A stretch of 64,000 bases of DNA from Paenibacillus tianjinensis (GCF_017086365.1 NZ_CP070969.1:1550001-1614000), one strand, 5' to 3'; positions 25,342 to 34,598 are shown, numbered from the stretch's first letter. Made by a program: numbers and translations. The notes: generated by a model from the sequence alone, not told the origin.

Positions 25342-26796
25342 TTGGGCTATATTACCAGCTTTATCGCACTCGGCTTAACCTTTATTCTATTTTATTTTAA
25401 TGCGCCTTATTGGTGTGGAAAAGAGATGTATAAGACTTCGGAAAATGGGCTATGGAGATGGTATTATCTTTTTTTATCGAAGATTGGCCATCTGTTATAT
25501 ATCTTATGTGAATCCATATCGAAATCGCTGCAGAAGTTTGTATTTAGCAAACTGAAGCTCCGGGCAGACAAAAGCTACCCCACACTTACGGTGTTGATCA
25601 ATCTGATTACTTATATCGGTGCGATCTTCTTGTTGACTTTTGGCTATGAAAAGATTTGTGACAGCTTCGTTATCAGCGATGATGCAGATGTCAATACACT
25701 GATAGGCGGATCAGAGGGCTTCATTGGATATATAAAGGAGAAAATCAGTTTTATCAGAATCGTTTTTGAAGTCATTGCGAACCAGGGCGGCCACTTCACG
25801 GTTACAGATTTAATTAGAGGTGTTTTTGTAGTAGCCGTGATGTGGCTGCTGTTACTGCTGCTGAATACACTTTATTTTTCAATTATCTACGGTTTTCTGA
25901 AGGAGAAATTGAAAGAAGTGCCTCTTGGAGAGAAGTTGTTTGGGAGAAAGGAAGAGGATAGTAATGAGGCTGCTGGTGCAGGAGAGGGGCAGAACCTTCA
26001 TAGCCTGTTAATCCAAATGAAAAATGCCATCAGGGATTGGGCAGATACACAAACTGTAATCAACAATATCTCCCAGTATCCTAAAGTGCTGTGGGTGTTT
26101 ATTCCCCTGTTATTTATCTTCAGTTCTGTTATGTATCTCACCGGCATTTATAGAGCAAGCATGAAGAACACTCTCCTGGAAATTCTGGACTCCATCAATC
26201 TCGTCAATATAGCGATTTCTTTTATTTTTACATATGCGGGTACGAAAGCAGTACAGAAAAGCGGTGCCTATGCAGTCAGTGTTGCTCCCGAGGCAGTAAA
26301 GGTGCGCATCCAAAGCATATCGGAAAGTGCACAGCGGCGGGTGGATGTCATTTTAAGGGAAAGGGAACGCTGGGCAGCGGATCATGATACCGTCCAGAAT
26401 GTTGTGAATCAGGGTCCACGGACTGCGAACAGACAGCAGCAAACGCCTCCACCGCCATCCCAGCAATCCCGACAGCAGCGACAGCGGCAAACGCCGCCGC
26501 AACCCCAGCCGGCGGGACCGGTGCCTCCGATGAGTCTTTTCGATGACGAGGTGCAGGCGAGAAGATATCTTCAGGATGAGTTTCGTTCTGTTATAGGAGA
26601 CTTTGATGTGCGTGAATACACTGAACTGGTTAAATGGCTTAGCACTTTTATCCCGCCTACTATATTAAGAGAGAGCAACTCTTTTGGGACGGCAAAGCCG
26701 TTAATTGTTCAGGTGGCTAATTTTTGGCTGAATGATCCTAATCTGTTGAAGAGTGATTTGGTTGATAAAATTAACCAGTTAAGAAGAGGGGCATAA
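25342..26796 (+). CDS. multi-span membrane protein of unknown function
   Basis: 484 residues if TTG 25342 is the start. AGAAGGAG ends 7 bases before it, whereas the ATG at 25336 would touch the ribosome site. About five hydrophobic segments (near residues 3-20, 83-103, 158-180, 253-273, 285-305), an acidic loop after the third, then a soluble tail. The tail has a Pro/Gln-rich linker (~365-400) and a final helical domain of ~85 residues. I recognise no family. It stands alone, converging on the receiver gene at 27176. Confidence 0.7.
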   Translation: MGYITSFIALGLTFILFYFNAPYWCGKEMYKTSENGLWRWYYLFLSKIGHLLYILCESISKSLQKFVFSKLKLRADKSYPTLTVLINLITYIGAIFLLTFGYEKICDSFVISDDADVNTLIGGSEGFIGYIKEKISFIRIVFEVIANQGGHFTVTDLIRGVFVVAVMWLLLLLLNTLYFSIIYGFLKEKLKEVPLGEKLFGRKEEDSNEAAGAGEGQNLHSLLIQMKNAIRDWADTQTVINNISQYPKVLWVFIPLLFIFSSVMYLTGIYRASMKNTLLEILDSINLVNIAISFIFTYAGTKAVQKSGAYAVSVAPEAVKVRIQSISESAQRRVDVILRERERWAADHDTVQNVVNQGPRTANRQQQTPPPPSQQSRQQRQRQTPPQPQPAGPVPPMSLFDDEVQARRYLQDEFRSVIGDFDVREYTELVKWLSTFIPPTILRESNSFGTAKPLIVQVANFWLNDPNLLKSDLVDKINQLRRGA

Positions 26797-26825
26797 CCTG
26801 GTTATTGCCCTAAGACAAGCTTCAG

Positions 26826-27176
26826 TTAAACGACGGCAGCCACCCGCAGCAGGACATTCTCAAGTTCAGCTGTATCAATGGGCTTCAGGAGAGAATCCAT
26901 CCCGCCCCGGCAAAACGCATCCAGCACAAAGGCATGGCTGCTGGTAACAATGATCCTGCTGTGAGGGTAGGTTTCCTCCGGGATCAGGGACTCGCTGAGC
27001 AGCAGCAGCTTGGCGTCGGTCACAATAATATCCGGTTCATGCGCTGCGATCAGCTGGATCGCCCCCTGATCACAATTGGCCTCCAGAATGTCTTCATTCT
27101 TAAAAGACAGCTTCTTCAGCACCGGCTTCAGGGAATTGCGCACATGCGCTTTATCGTCGATAAGTATGATTTTCAT
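26826..27176 (-). CDS. stand-alone receiver (CheY-like) domain
   Basis: 116 residues, one receiver domain with no output domain. The acidic pair is D7/D8, the phospho-acceptor D54 (IIVTDAK), Ser in VTSSH and Lys in LLKPID. AGGAGG precedes the ATG. It begins 30 bases after the upstream MFS gene on the same strand, so the two are probably co-transcribed. No cognate kinase is nearby. The usual D-x-(R/L)MP after the phospho-site is replaced by DAKLLLL. Confidence 0.75.
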   Translation of the reverse strand: MKIILIDDKAHVRNSLKPVLKKLSFKNEDILEANCDQGAIQLIAAHEPDIIVTDAKLLLLSESLIPEETYPHSRIIVTSSHAFVLDAFCRGGMDSLLKPIDTAELENVLLRVAAVV

Positions 27177-27206
27177 AATAAGATTCCTCCTAGTCTGGAT
27201 TGACCT

Positions 27207-28412
27207 TCAATCCGTGGCTTGCCGCTGCGGCAAACGCTGGGGAAGTGCCAAGAGGCCAATGGAGATGACCACCAGCAGCAGACAAGCCCAGTACGCATGA
27301 CGGTAGCCGACCCACTGCGCGGCTGCTCCGCCCGCGAGGCTTCCGAAGAGTCTGCCGAGCGTTGTAGCGTTGGTATAGAGGGTGGAGGCATAGCCGGGGA
27401 GATCCGGCAGCAGATCCTGAATATAGCTGATTCCGATCGCCGAAATTACAGCTACGAAGAAAGCCAGCAGCACCTGCCCGGCGATAATCTGCCACAGCTC
27501 AGTTGAAGACAGCACCAGTACATAATAGGCTCCACCGAGAACAATTCCCCAGATCATTAGCAGACGATTGGAATATTTGGCAGACAGAACGCCGAGTACA
27601 AGCATGAAGGGGATCTCCAGCAGTGCGCATATACTGGATACCGAAGCTACATTCTCTGTACTGCCGCCTAAAGTGTTAATAATAAACAGCGAAATATTCA
27701 GGTTGTTCAGCCAATGCCCGGAATAGAGCAGTGTCAGCACAAGAAACGGAATAAGCACCCGCGGATTCTGATGCAGCTTAAGCTGCAGCTTGGGCTTGGC
27801 ACGTACAGAGCCTGCAGCTGCCGGTACCGGCCGTTTCACGAAGAGAATCATCAGTGCTGCGTTGATGACAAAAATCAGAGTGGTTCCGGTGAAGATCCCC
27901 TGAAATCCGAAACGGCTGAGCAGAACCGCGCCGATCAGCGGGCCGGTGATGAAGCCCAGGGAGAACATGGAACGGAGCGTAGAATTGGCAAAAGCATGAT
28001 CGGTGCTGCGGCTGGCATTGACCGCTTCACGCGCACTGGCGAACAATTGCGGCATGGCGGATGCACCAGCTGCTGTGAAAATAGTCATGTAGATCAGCAG
28101 CAGATAAAATTCATGGATAAATAAATACCCGGAAAAAGCCAGAGCGTTAAAAAACATGGCCGAAACCATGAGAGTCTTCCGGTTCATACCGGTGTCAGAA
28201 CGCCCGGCAATGAGTGAGCTGACCCAGACGCCGCTGATCAGTGTGACGGCGGTGAAAATGCCAAAAACACCGGCAGATACCCCTAACTTAGTGGTGAAGT
28301 AGACAGCCAGAAACGGAGAGCTGATGGAAATGCCCATTCCCTGCAGGATCATGCAAATCATAAACGTGGTATAGCCTGGAATGCTGAAAAGCTGGCGGAT
28401 GCGAATAGACAT
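27207..28412 (-). CDS. SET-type (sugar efflux) MFS transporter
   Basis: 401 residues, 12 spans. GRSDTGMNRK sits between spans 2 and 3, and FITGPLIGAVLL and SYIQDLLPDLPGYASTLYTN in the C half resemble SetA/SetB sugar efflux transporters. AAGGAG lies before the ATG. It is divergent from an AraC regulator (134-base shared intergenic region), which is a typical regulator-target arrangement. Substrate is probably a sugar or glycoside analogue. Confidence 0.83.
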   Translation of the reverse strand: MSIRIRQLFSIPGYTTFMICMILQGMGISISSPFLAVYFTTKLGVSAGVFGIFTAVTLISGVWVSSLIAGRSDTGMNRKTLMVSAMFFNALAFSGYLFIHEFYLLLIYMTIFTAAGASAMPQLFASAREAVNASRSTDHAFANSTLRSMFSLGFITGPLIGAVLLSRFGFQGIFTGTTLIFVINAALMILFVKRPVPAAAGSVRAKPKLQLKLHQNPRVLIPFLVLTLLYSGHWLNNLNISLFIINTLGGSTENVASVSSICALLEIPFMLVLGVLSAKYSNRLLMIWGIVLGGAYYVLVLSSTELWQIIAGQVLLAFFVAVISAIGISYIQDLLPDLPGYASTLYTNATTLGRLFGSLAGGAAAQWVGYRHAYWACLLLVVISIGLLALPQRLPQRQATD

Positions 28413-28546
28413 TGACGTAAATAATCTCCTTCGGAATTCTTTGCGGTATTCTCTTTGATTTGGTTATAGTATAGTTATTTACTTAAGATTAGTGAATGTT
28501 TTATCTGATTACAAACCTCTACTATTTGGCTGGGAAGGTGACAATT

Positions 28547-29437
28547 GTGGACTTGAGACTGCATGCCTGCGCGTATTCCTTTCATACACTTCCGTTCAAA
28601 TCGACCTTTAGACCGCCGCCGTTTTATCTATTTCGGCTACAGGTGGTGGGGAGCTGCCGGGCGCTCGTTGACGGGAAAATGAGCCTGATTGAGCCGGGAG
28701 ATTTGCTCATTTACCGTCCCGGAGATCCGTATTATCTGTCTGTTGAGGAGATTGACGGGAAGATTGAAAGCGGCGATTATTACCTGCTCTGTGAAGGCTC
28801 ATGGATCGAGTCCTGGTGGGCTGCCCAGCCGCGGCAGACACAGCAGCGGATTCATCTGGATGCCGGGATGCTGTCACTGTGGCAGCAGCTCGGCCTTGAG
28901 CAGCACCGGATTGTGCAGCAGAATCCCGAGCTGATCCGCCATCTGCTCTGCGCACTCTGCTTATCGCTTGACCGCCTGCCGGTTGAAGCCGTTTCACGGC
29001 AGGACACCCCAGGGCGCTCCAATGAGCTGATCATGCGGATGAAGCGGTATATTAACGAGAATGCGCTGCAGCCGCTGCGGGTTGAGGATGTCGCGAATTT
29101 CGCCGGGCTGAGCGTCTCGCGGGCGGTTCATCTGTTCAAAGAGAAGACCGGATATACCATTATCCAATACACTCAGGAAATCCGTCTGTCTAACGCCCTG
29201 GAGCGCATCCGCTATACGGATTTAAGCCTGGAGAGTATTGCCGGCAATTGCGGATTTGGGACGTATTCGTATTTTCACAAGGTATTCAAGGCGAGATACG
29301 GAATAACACCCAAAGAAATCCGCAGCCGTCTGCTGGAGAGCGAACCGGAAGGTGACTATGTCATTACGAGCGGAAAAGAAATTAAGCTGACCGGCCTGTC
29401 CCTCGATGCCCTGAAGTTCCTCAAAACAGAAGAATAA
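28547..29437 (+). CDS. AraC-family transcriptional regulator, cupin sensor
   Basis: ~297 residues if GTG 28547 starts (GGAAGGTG 6-8 bases upstream); an ATG at 28496 has no ribosome site. The N-terminal part is a cupin-like ligand fold (GSCRALVDGKMSLIEPGDLLIYRPGDPYY is split by turns). Residues ~185-290 hold two helix-turn-helix motifs (VEDVANFAGLSVSRAVHLF; LESIAGNCGFGTYSYFHKVF). It likely controls the divergent efflux gene and perhaps the GH3 gene downstream in response to a sugar. Confidence 0.87.
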   Translation: MDLRLHACAYSFHTLPFKSTFRPPPFYLFRLQVVGSCRALVDGKMSLIEPGDLLIYRPGDPYYLSVEEIDGKIESGDYYLLCEGSWIESWWAAQPRQTQQRIHLDAGMLSLWQQLGLEQHRIVQQNPELIRHLLCALCLSLDRLPVEAVSRQDTPGRSNELIMRMKRYINENALQPLRVEDVANFAGLSVSRAVHLFKEKTGYTIIQYTQEIRLSNALERIRYTDLSLESIAGNCGFGTYSYFHKVFKARYGITPKEIRSRLLESEPEGDYVITSGKEIKLTGLSLDALKFLKTEE

Positions 29438-29514
29438 ATCTCTAATTTTGCACTGATTTTTATGTCAATTGTTCTGGTGTTTCTGAAAGCGGTTATCTTT
29501 TATGATGAAATAGG

Positions 29515-29529
29515 ATGAAACCGTTATCA
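29515..29529 (+). promoter_or_regulatory. cre site (CcpA) upstream of GH3 gene
   Basis: ATGAAACCGTTATCA matches the consensus WTGNAANCGNWNNCW at every position. It lies 25 bases upstream of the start codon and ~9 bases after a possible -10 (TATGAT, 29501), so it is placed to repress. A second, weaker match overlaps CTGAAAGCGGTTATC at 29482. Confidence 0.7.
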
Positions 29530-29553
29530 TATAGACCGAAGGAGTGACTATGA

Positions 29554-32376
29554 ATGGAAACCGCTACATATCCTTTTCAGCAGACAGACTTGCCGCTAAA
29601 TGAGCGTGTGCAGGATCTGCTGTCGAGATTGACTTTGGATGAGAAAGTAAACCTGATGCCGCAGTATCAAGCGGCCATTGAGCGTTTGGGCGTAGGCGCC
29701 TATAAGCATGGTACGGAAGGAGCGCACGGCATCTCCTGGCTGGGCAAAGCAACCTCATTCCCGCAGCCGAGCGGTCTCGCCTGTACCTGGAACCCGGAGC
29801 TGATGAAGCAAATCGGTTCCGCCATCGGCGACGAAGCCAGAGCCTTCTATAAAAAGAATCCGACGGTTAACGGACTGACCCTCTGGGCACCGACAGTGGA
29901 TATGGAACGCGATCCGCGCTGGGGCCGTACAGAAGAAGCTTACGGAGAAGACCCGGAACTGACCGGTCGGCTCAGCACCTCGCTGGTGCAGGGAATTCAA
30001 GGTGATCATCCGGTATACTTGAAAGCGGTAGCAACGCTGAAGCATTTCCTTGGCAACAACAACGAAATTAACCGCGGTGTGGACTCTTCCAGCATTGATC
30101 CGCGCAATATGCGTGAATATTATCTGGAAGCCTTTAAGCCTGCTTTCAAGGAAGGCGGCGCCCAATCGATGATGACCGCCTACAATTCGGTCAACGGTGT
30201 GCCGGTGATCCTGCATCCGGCGGTTATGGATGTGGTGAAGGGCGAATGGGAGATGGACGGATTTATTGTAAGTGATGCCGGCGATTTGTTCGGGATTGTC
30301 AAAGATCATAAGTATTACGAGTCCTTTGCCCAGTCCATGGCAGAGTCTATCAAAAACGGGATCGACAGCGTGACCGAAGAGACGGCTGAGACGATCAAGG
30401 TGATTCATGAGGCGCTGGCTGAAGGACTGCTGGCGGAAGAGGATCTGGACCGCGCGCTATTCAATACTTTCCGTGTACGTTTCCGTCTCGGTGAGTTTGA
30501 TCCCGAGGAAGGCAATCCTTATGCATCCATCGATGACTCTGTTATTCTCAGCAAAGAACATAGCGAGCTGTCGCTTGAAGCGGCTAAGCAATCCATCGTG
30601 CTGCTCAAGAATGAGAAGGCTGCACTTCCGCTGAACCCGCAGGAGCTGTCCAAAGTAGCTGTAATCGGGCCGCTCGGCGATGAAGCCTTCAGAGACTGGT
30701 ATTCCGGCACATTGGCTTACGGGGTCACACCGCTGCAGGGTGTAACCAAGAAGCTGGCCGGCAAGCAGGTGACATTTGAAAGCGGTGATGACCGGATTAT
30801 TCTGACCTCGGCAGCCAGCGGCCAGGCTATTGGAATGACAGGAGAAGACGGCAGACTGGCCGTGCTGTATGACGTGCCGGAGCGCGGAGAATTGTTCCGC
30901 CATACGGCCTGGGGCTGGGCCGCCCATACGCTTGAAGCGACAAGCTGCGGGCAATATGTAACCCTGAATGATGAAGGTACGCTCACTGCCTCTGCTGATG
31001 AAATTTATGGCTGGTATGTGAAGGAATCGCTGAACCTTGTGCCGGGAGAAGACGGAACAGTAAGCTTACGCACCTGGAATGATAAGCCGATTTCGGTGTC
31101 CGAAGACGGTACGCTCCGTGCCAGTGAGCCGGAGGTCGATGCTAAGGCGCACACGTTCCGCAAAAACATCGTTGTGAATGGTGTAGAAGCTGCGGTTGAA
31201 GCGGCGAAGGCTGCTGAGGTCGCCGTCGTATTCGTCGGAAACCATCCGCTGCTGAACGGAAAGGAAGAGATCGACAGACCGGATATCGTGCTGCCGGAAG
31301 AGCAGGAGAATCTGGTAAAGGCTGTCTATGGGGCTAATCCGAACACGGTTGTCGTCATTGTCGGCAGCTACCCGATTACTTCGACTTGGATCGATGAGCA
31401 TATCCCGGCGGTGCTCTATACTTCCCATAGCGGTCAAGAGCTGGGCAACGCGGTGGCCGAGGTGCTGTTCGGCGGCTACAGCCCGTCCGGCAAGCTGAAT
31501 ATGACCTGGTACCGTTCGGTGGACCAGCTTTCTCCACTGATGGACTACGATATTATCAAGGGCAAAAGAACATATATGTACTTTGACGGAGAACCGCTGT
31601 ACCCGTTCGGCCATGGCCTAAGCTACGCGCAGGTTGCTTATAAGCAGCTGACGCTTGCGGCTGAAGAGCTGCAGCAGAACGATAGAATCAGCTTGAGTGT
31701 GGAGCTAGAAAACAGCGGAAGCGTGGACGGTGATGAAGTCGTTCAGCTCTACGTTCAGTCCTTGTCCACCCGGATCAGACGCCCGCTGAAGCAGCTGAAA
31801 GGCTTTGAGAAGATCCGCCTGGGAGCCGGCGAATCGCAGACCGTTTCGTTCTCCCTGCCGGTAGCTGAACTGGTATTCTGGGATGTAACCCGTGAACAAT
31901 ACTGTGTGGAAGACGGAGAATACAATATCCTGGTCGGCCGTTCCTCCGCTGACATTCAGCTGTCCGCCAAGATTAGAGTGCACGGCGATACAGTACCGGC
32001 CCGTAATCTTTATACTACAACCAAAGCAGAGAACTACGACGATTATGAAGGAGTCTATCTGGATGAGTGCAAGGCAGGCGGTGCTTCTGTTCATCCGGTT
32101 CAGGATGCAGCCTGGATCGCTTTCAATAATGTGCAGTTTGCTGAAGGAGCGGCAGCCTTCGAGGCGCTTGTCTCGTCCGTGAACGGCGGCAGTATTGAGG
32201 TCAGAACCGGCAGTCCGGCGGGTAAGCTTGCAGCAACCCTGGAGGTTCTGGCAGGCGGAGGGCTGCAGGAATGGCAGCAGCTGTCGGCAATAGCCGGAGT
32301 CGATGCCGGAACCACCGATATATTCCTGCTCTTTGCAGGCGAGGTATTGCTCAGCCGCTTCCAGTTTACACTGTAA
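29554..32376 (+). CDS. GH3 glycosidase with inserted domain and CBM6-like tail
   Basis: 940 residues, no signal peptide. The GH3 barrel (~15-320) contains KHF (163-165) and nucleophile D241 in FIVSDAGD. The second alpha/beta domain is split: residues ~425-535 form an insertion rich in ASGQAIGM / TLTASADEIYGWYV-type beta repeats. A fibronectin-III-like domain (~690-800) is followed by a C-terminal ~120 residues with AWIAFNNVQF, GGSIEVRTGSPAGKL and LQEWQQL, which match CBM6. It probably releases beta-glucosyl or xylosyl units; intracellular location suits imported oligosaccharides, although a CBM is unusual there. AAGGAG precedes the ATG. Confidence 0.9.
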   Translation: METATYPFQQTDLPLNERVQDLLSRLTLDEKVNLMPQYQAAIERLGVGAYKHGTEGAHGISWLGKATSFPQPSGLACTWNPELMKQIGSAIGDEARAFYKKNPTVNGLTLWAPTVDMERDPRWGRTEEAYGEDPELTGRLSTSLVQGIQGDHPVYLKAVATLKHFLGNNNEINRGVDSSSIDPRNMREYYLEAFKPAFKEGGAQSMMTAYNSVNGVPVILHPAVMDVVKGEWEMDGFIVSDAGDLFGIVKDHKYYESFAQSMAESIKNGIDSVTEETAETIKVIHEALAEGLLAEEDLDRALFNTFRVRFRLGEFDPEEGNPYASIDDSVILSKEHSELSLEAAKQSIVLLKNEKAALPLNPQELSKVAVIGPLGDEAFRDWYSGTLAYGVTPLQGVTKKLAGKQVTFESGDDRIILTSAASGQAIGMTGEDGRLAVLYDVPERGELFRHTAWGWAAHTLEATSCGQYVTLNDEGTLTASADEIYGWYVKESLNLVPGEDGTVSLRTWNDKPISVSEDGTLRASEPEVDAKAHTFRKNIVVNGVEAAVEAAKAAEVAVVFVGNHPLLNGKEEIDRPDIVLPEEQENLVKAVYGANPNTVVVIVGSYPITSTWIDEHIPAVLYTSHSGQELGNAVAEVLFGGYSPSGKLNMTWYRSVDQLSPLMDYDIIKGKRTYMYFDGEPLYPFGHGLSYAQVAYKQLTLAAEELQQNDRISLSVELENSGSVDGDEVVQLYVQSLSTRIRRPLKQLKGFEKIRLGAGESQTVSFSLPVAELVFWDVTREQYCVEDGEYNILVGRSSADIQLSAKIRVHGDTVPARNLYTTTKAENYDDYEGVYLDECKAGGASVHPVQDAAWIAFNNVQFAEGAAAFEALVSSVNGGSIEVRTGSPAGKLAATLEVLAGGGLQEWQQLSAIAGVDAGTTDIFLLFAGEVLLSRFQFTL

Positions 32377-32400
32377 ATTCTGGCTGAATGGTACATGTTA

Positions 32401-32440
32401 AGCCCCGTCATTTCTGGTTATCAGAAATGACGGGGCTTTT
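32401..32440 (+). terminator. strong intrinsic terminator after GH3
   Basis: AGCCCCGTCATTTCTG / CAGAAATGACGGGGCT perfect stem, GTTAT-type loop, then TTTTT. Confidence 0.93.
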
Positions 32441-32512
32441 TTAATGGTTTAAAGTTAAACTTAAGAATATACAATTTTAAGGAAAATAAGGAAAAGTGAC
32501 GAAGGAGAACTA

Positions 32513-32542
32513 ATGTCAAAAGAAGATAAAGTTGCAGACTGA
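32513..32542 (+). other. nine-codon ORF with good ribosome site
   Basis: GAAGGAG followed by ATGTCAAAAGAAG... and a TGA after nine codons. It could be a leader peptide or the 5' stump of a deleted gene at the edge of the AT-rich patch. The rest of 32441-32659 shows no other feature. Confidence 0.25.
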
Positions 32543-32659
32543 CGAAAATAGAGTGTTAGACTGACGTTGCTTCATTAGAGTAACTGGTGGATAGTTTTAA
32601 TCAAGGATAGAATTACTGGTTATAGAAAAGTAAAGTTAATCTGAAGGAGCATGATTTAT

Positions 32660-32953
32660 TTGAATTTATTAAAGTGGTTAGAAAGTTGGTATTTATCACA
32701 ATGTGATGGGAATTGGGAGCACAGTTATGGATTGATAATTAGTACACTTGATAATCCCGGTTGGTCAGTGTTAATTAATTTGTTTGAAACGGATTTTGAA
32801 AACAAACAATTTGAATCTCTGATATTGGAAAGAACCGAGGACGATTGGATTCATTGTAGTGTGAAAGATGGATTGTTTGAAGGGTTTGGGGGTCCTACAA
32901 ACTTAGAAGAAATCATATGCATCTTCAAAGACTGGGTGGAGGAGTTAAGCTAA
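32660..32953 (+). CDS. Imm53-family immunity protein, orphan
   Basis: 97 residues from TTG 32660 (AAGGAG 10 bases upstream), giving the family-like start MNLLKWLESWY; the ATG at 32651 is only two bases from the ribosome site. The motif run QCDGNWEHSYGL, STLDNPGW and ETDFEN matches Imm53. Such proteins neutralise polymorphic toxins delivered between cells. No toxin gene lies in the window. Composition is clearly more AT-rich than the flanking genes, suggesting acquisition. Confidence 0.75.
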   Translation: MNLLKWLESWYLSQCDGNWEHSYGLIISTLDNPGWSVLINLFETDFENKQFESLILERTEDDWIHCSVKDGLFEGFGGPTNLEEIICIFKDWVEELS

Positions 32954-33005
32954 CAGAAAACATTCGTTTAATACATTCGTTTATTCAATTACCTTGGAGG
33001 TATCC

Positions 33006-33434
33006 ATGAAAATTAATGAAGCGATGTCTATGCTATTGCCTAAAAACAAACCTTCAGGGGTTAGTGATAACCATGAATACACCCATTTTGTGGAATGGGA
33101 TGGCTGTATTTTAATTAGCTGTTTTGCAAGAGATTTACCAAGTCGTTTCGATAAAAAAACTTACTCAGACCGTACTGAGTGCGAAACATCGATAAACCAT
33201 TTACACTTGGAGAACCTCTCTATAGCATTAGGATTAATTGAGGTATGGGAAAAGACACTCCGACGTAACTTCCTAGGAAAAAAATCCAATATTGTAGTTA
33301 CTTGTGAACTTGATGGTAAGGAAGCGGTTGCTCGTTTTTATCAGCCAAGACCGGAGGAAGTTGCGTGGGTGAATGAAGAAAATGATCTCGAGAGTTATAA
33401 GCATGAAGCAATACTTCTTCTAAAGGTGAATTAA
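33006..33434 (+). CDS. unknown protein in AT-rich patch, possible immunity protein
   Basis: 142 residues from ATG 33006 (GGAGG six bases upstream). There is no signal peptide or membrane span. It is a mixed alpha/beta, acidic and aromatic protein (HFVEWDGCILISCFARDL, WEKTLRRNFLGKK, ARFYQPRPEEVAWV). I recognise no family. It shares the AT bias of the adjacent Imm53 gene and follows it by 52 bases. A second immunity-type protein is a reasonable guess only. Confidence 0.6.
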   Translation: MKINEAMSMLLPKNKPSGVSDNHEYTHFVEWDGCILISCFARDLPSRFDKKTYSDRTECETSINHLHLENLSIALGLIEVWEKTLRRNFLGKKSNIVVTCELDGKEAVARFYQPRPEEVAWVNEENDLESYKHEAILLLKVN

Positions 33435-33564
33435 CCTCCAGTAATCATGAATTTTTAAGATATATAAGAAGAATAGTTTAATGATAGGATGAGAAAGGTT
33501 TATTACGAACTAATGTTCTGATATACTGAAATATATATAATAATACTACTAGAAGGAGTACTGT

Positions 33565-34035
33565 ATGAACGCAATAGATTGCATAGTCTTGAATCTAGAA
33601 GAGGTCCGACGTAGAAGCATTATAGTATGGGAAAGCATACCTGAACATTATATGAACTGGAGACCAGATCCAGATGCCTTGAGCATCAAAGAGATGATCC
33701 GACATGTATTGGATAGCGAACATTATTACCATCTTTGCCTGTTAAATGAAGGAAGTCTGATTACATATGATTCACCGTACGAGAAACGAACGTTTACAAC
33801 GCTCAAAGATGAACTCGATTTTTCAAGAACATACAGGAATGCTTTTATAGATAAGATAAAATCTTACGGAGAGGATGATTTATCACGAATTCAGATTGAT
33901 CGGAGCGATGTCGGGTACATTCGTACATTAGGTGATATGCTTTTGAGAATTGCATACCATGAGGCTGTACATTCAGGTCAACTTTTAGATTATTTAAGAT
34001 CTGCAGAATTAAAGCGGCCTAAGGTTTGGGATTAA
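33565..34035 (+). CDS. DinB-family putative metal-dependent protein
   Basis: 156 residues, four-helix bundle. The metal triad is intact: H47 (IRHVLDSEH), H132 and H136 (AYHEAVHSGQ). The DinB/YfiT superfamily includes thiol transferases and hydrolases; specificity is not deducible. AGAAGGAG precedes the ATG. Composition is still AT-rich like its left neighbours. Confidence 0.85.
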   Translation: MNAIDCIVLNLEEVRRRSIIVWESIPEHYMNWRPDPDALSIKEMIRHVLDSEHYYHLCLLNEGSLITYDSPYEKRTFTTLKDELDFSRTYRNAFIDKIKSYGEDDLSRIQIDRSDVGYIRTLGDMLLRIAYHEAVHSGQLLDYLRSAELKRPKVWD

Positions 34036-34137
34036 GGGGAAACCTGAAGAAGACCATTAGGGACAAAAGTCATATTTATCCAGGAACGTATGTTCTACAA
34101 TGGAAGGGTGACTAATAATTCCGGGGAGATGGTAGGT

Positions 34138-34578
34138 ATGATGGAATTGATTGATTTTTTGCTGGAGGCTAAGAAAGCAACTTATGCAGGAGAGGGTCCG
34201 GAGCTGTCCCCGTCCCGCCCGTCATCCCATGATCTGGAGTTTACACGCGGGAATCTTCAGTACATCGATACTTATCTTGGGTCAGAAAAGTTTACCGGAG
34301 CAGAAGCAATATGGGAGAAGGATAAGCCGCTGTGGGCCATGAATTATGCAGGCCGTGTTACCGCTGAAGGTTTCAGTGGTGACTTCCTGAAGGAGGCTTT
34401 GCTGCATGTGCCGGCTGATCGGCCTTTTCGCGGGCCTGAGCAGTATAGTGATGGACATTTCACCTATACCTGCACTGTGAACGGGGATTTTGGCTGGTTC
34501 AACGGTGTTGAAGAAATCCGGGCGGGCGGCATGAAGGTGTATGAATGTATGTTTCATGGCGGCTGGATTAAGGAATAA
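34138..34578 (+). CDS. DUF5680-domain protein
   Basis: 147 residues from ATG 34138 (GGGGAG ~10 bases upstream); an ATG at 34090 is possible but poorly supported. Motifs SRPSSHDLEF, YIDTYLGSEKF, PLWAMNYAGRV, FSGDFLKEALLHVP, PFRGPEQY and YECMFHGG match DUF5680, usually found alone or fused to XRE regulators. Function is unknown. GC content returns to that of the host here. Ends at a terminator. Confidence 0.75.
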   Translation: MMELIDFLLEAKKATYAGEGPELSPSRPSSHDLEFTRGNLQYIDTYLGSEKFTGAEAIWEKDKPLWAMNYAGRVTAEGFSGDFLKEALLHVPADRPFRGPEQYSDGHFTYTCTVNGDFGWFNGVEEIRAGGMKVYECMFHGGWIKE

Positions 34579-34598
34579 ATTCATGTCCAAAATAGTAA

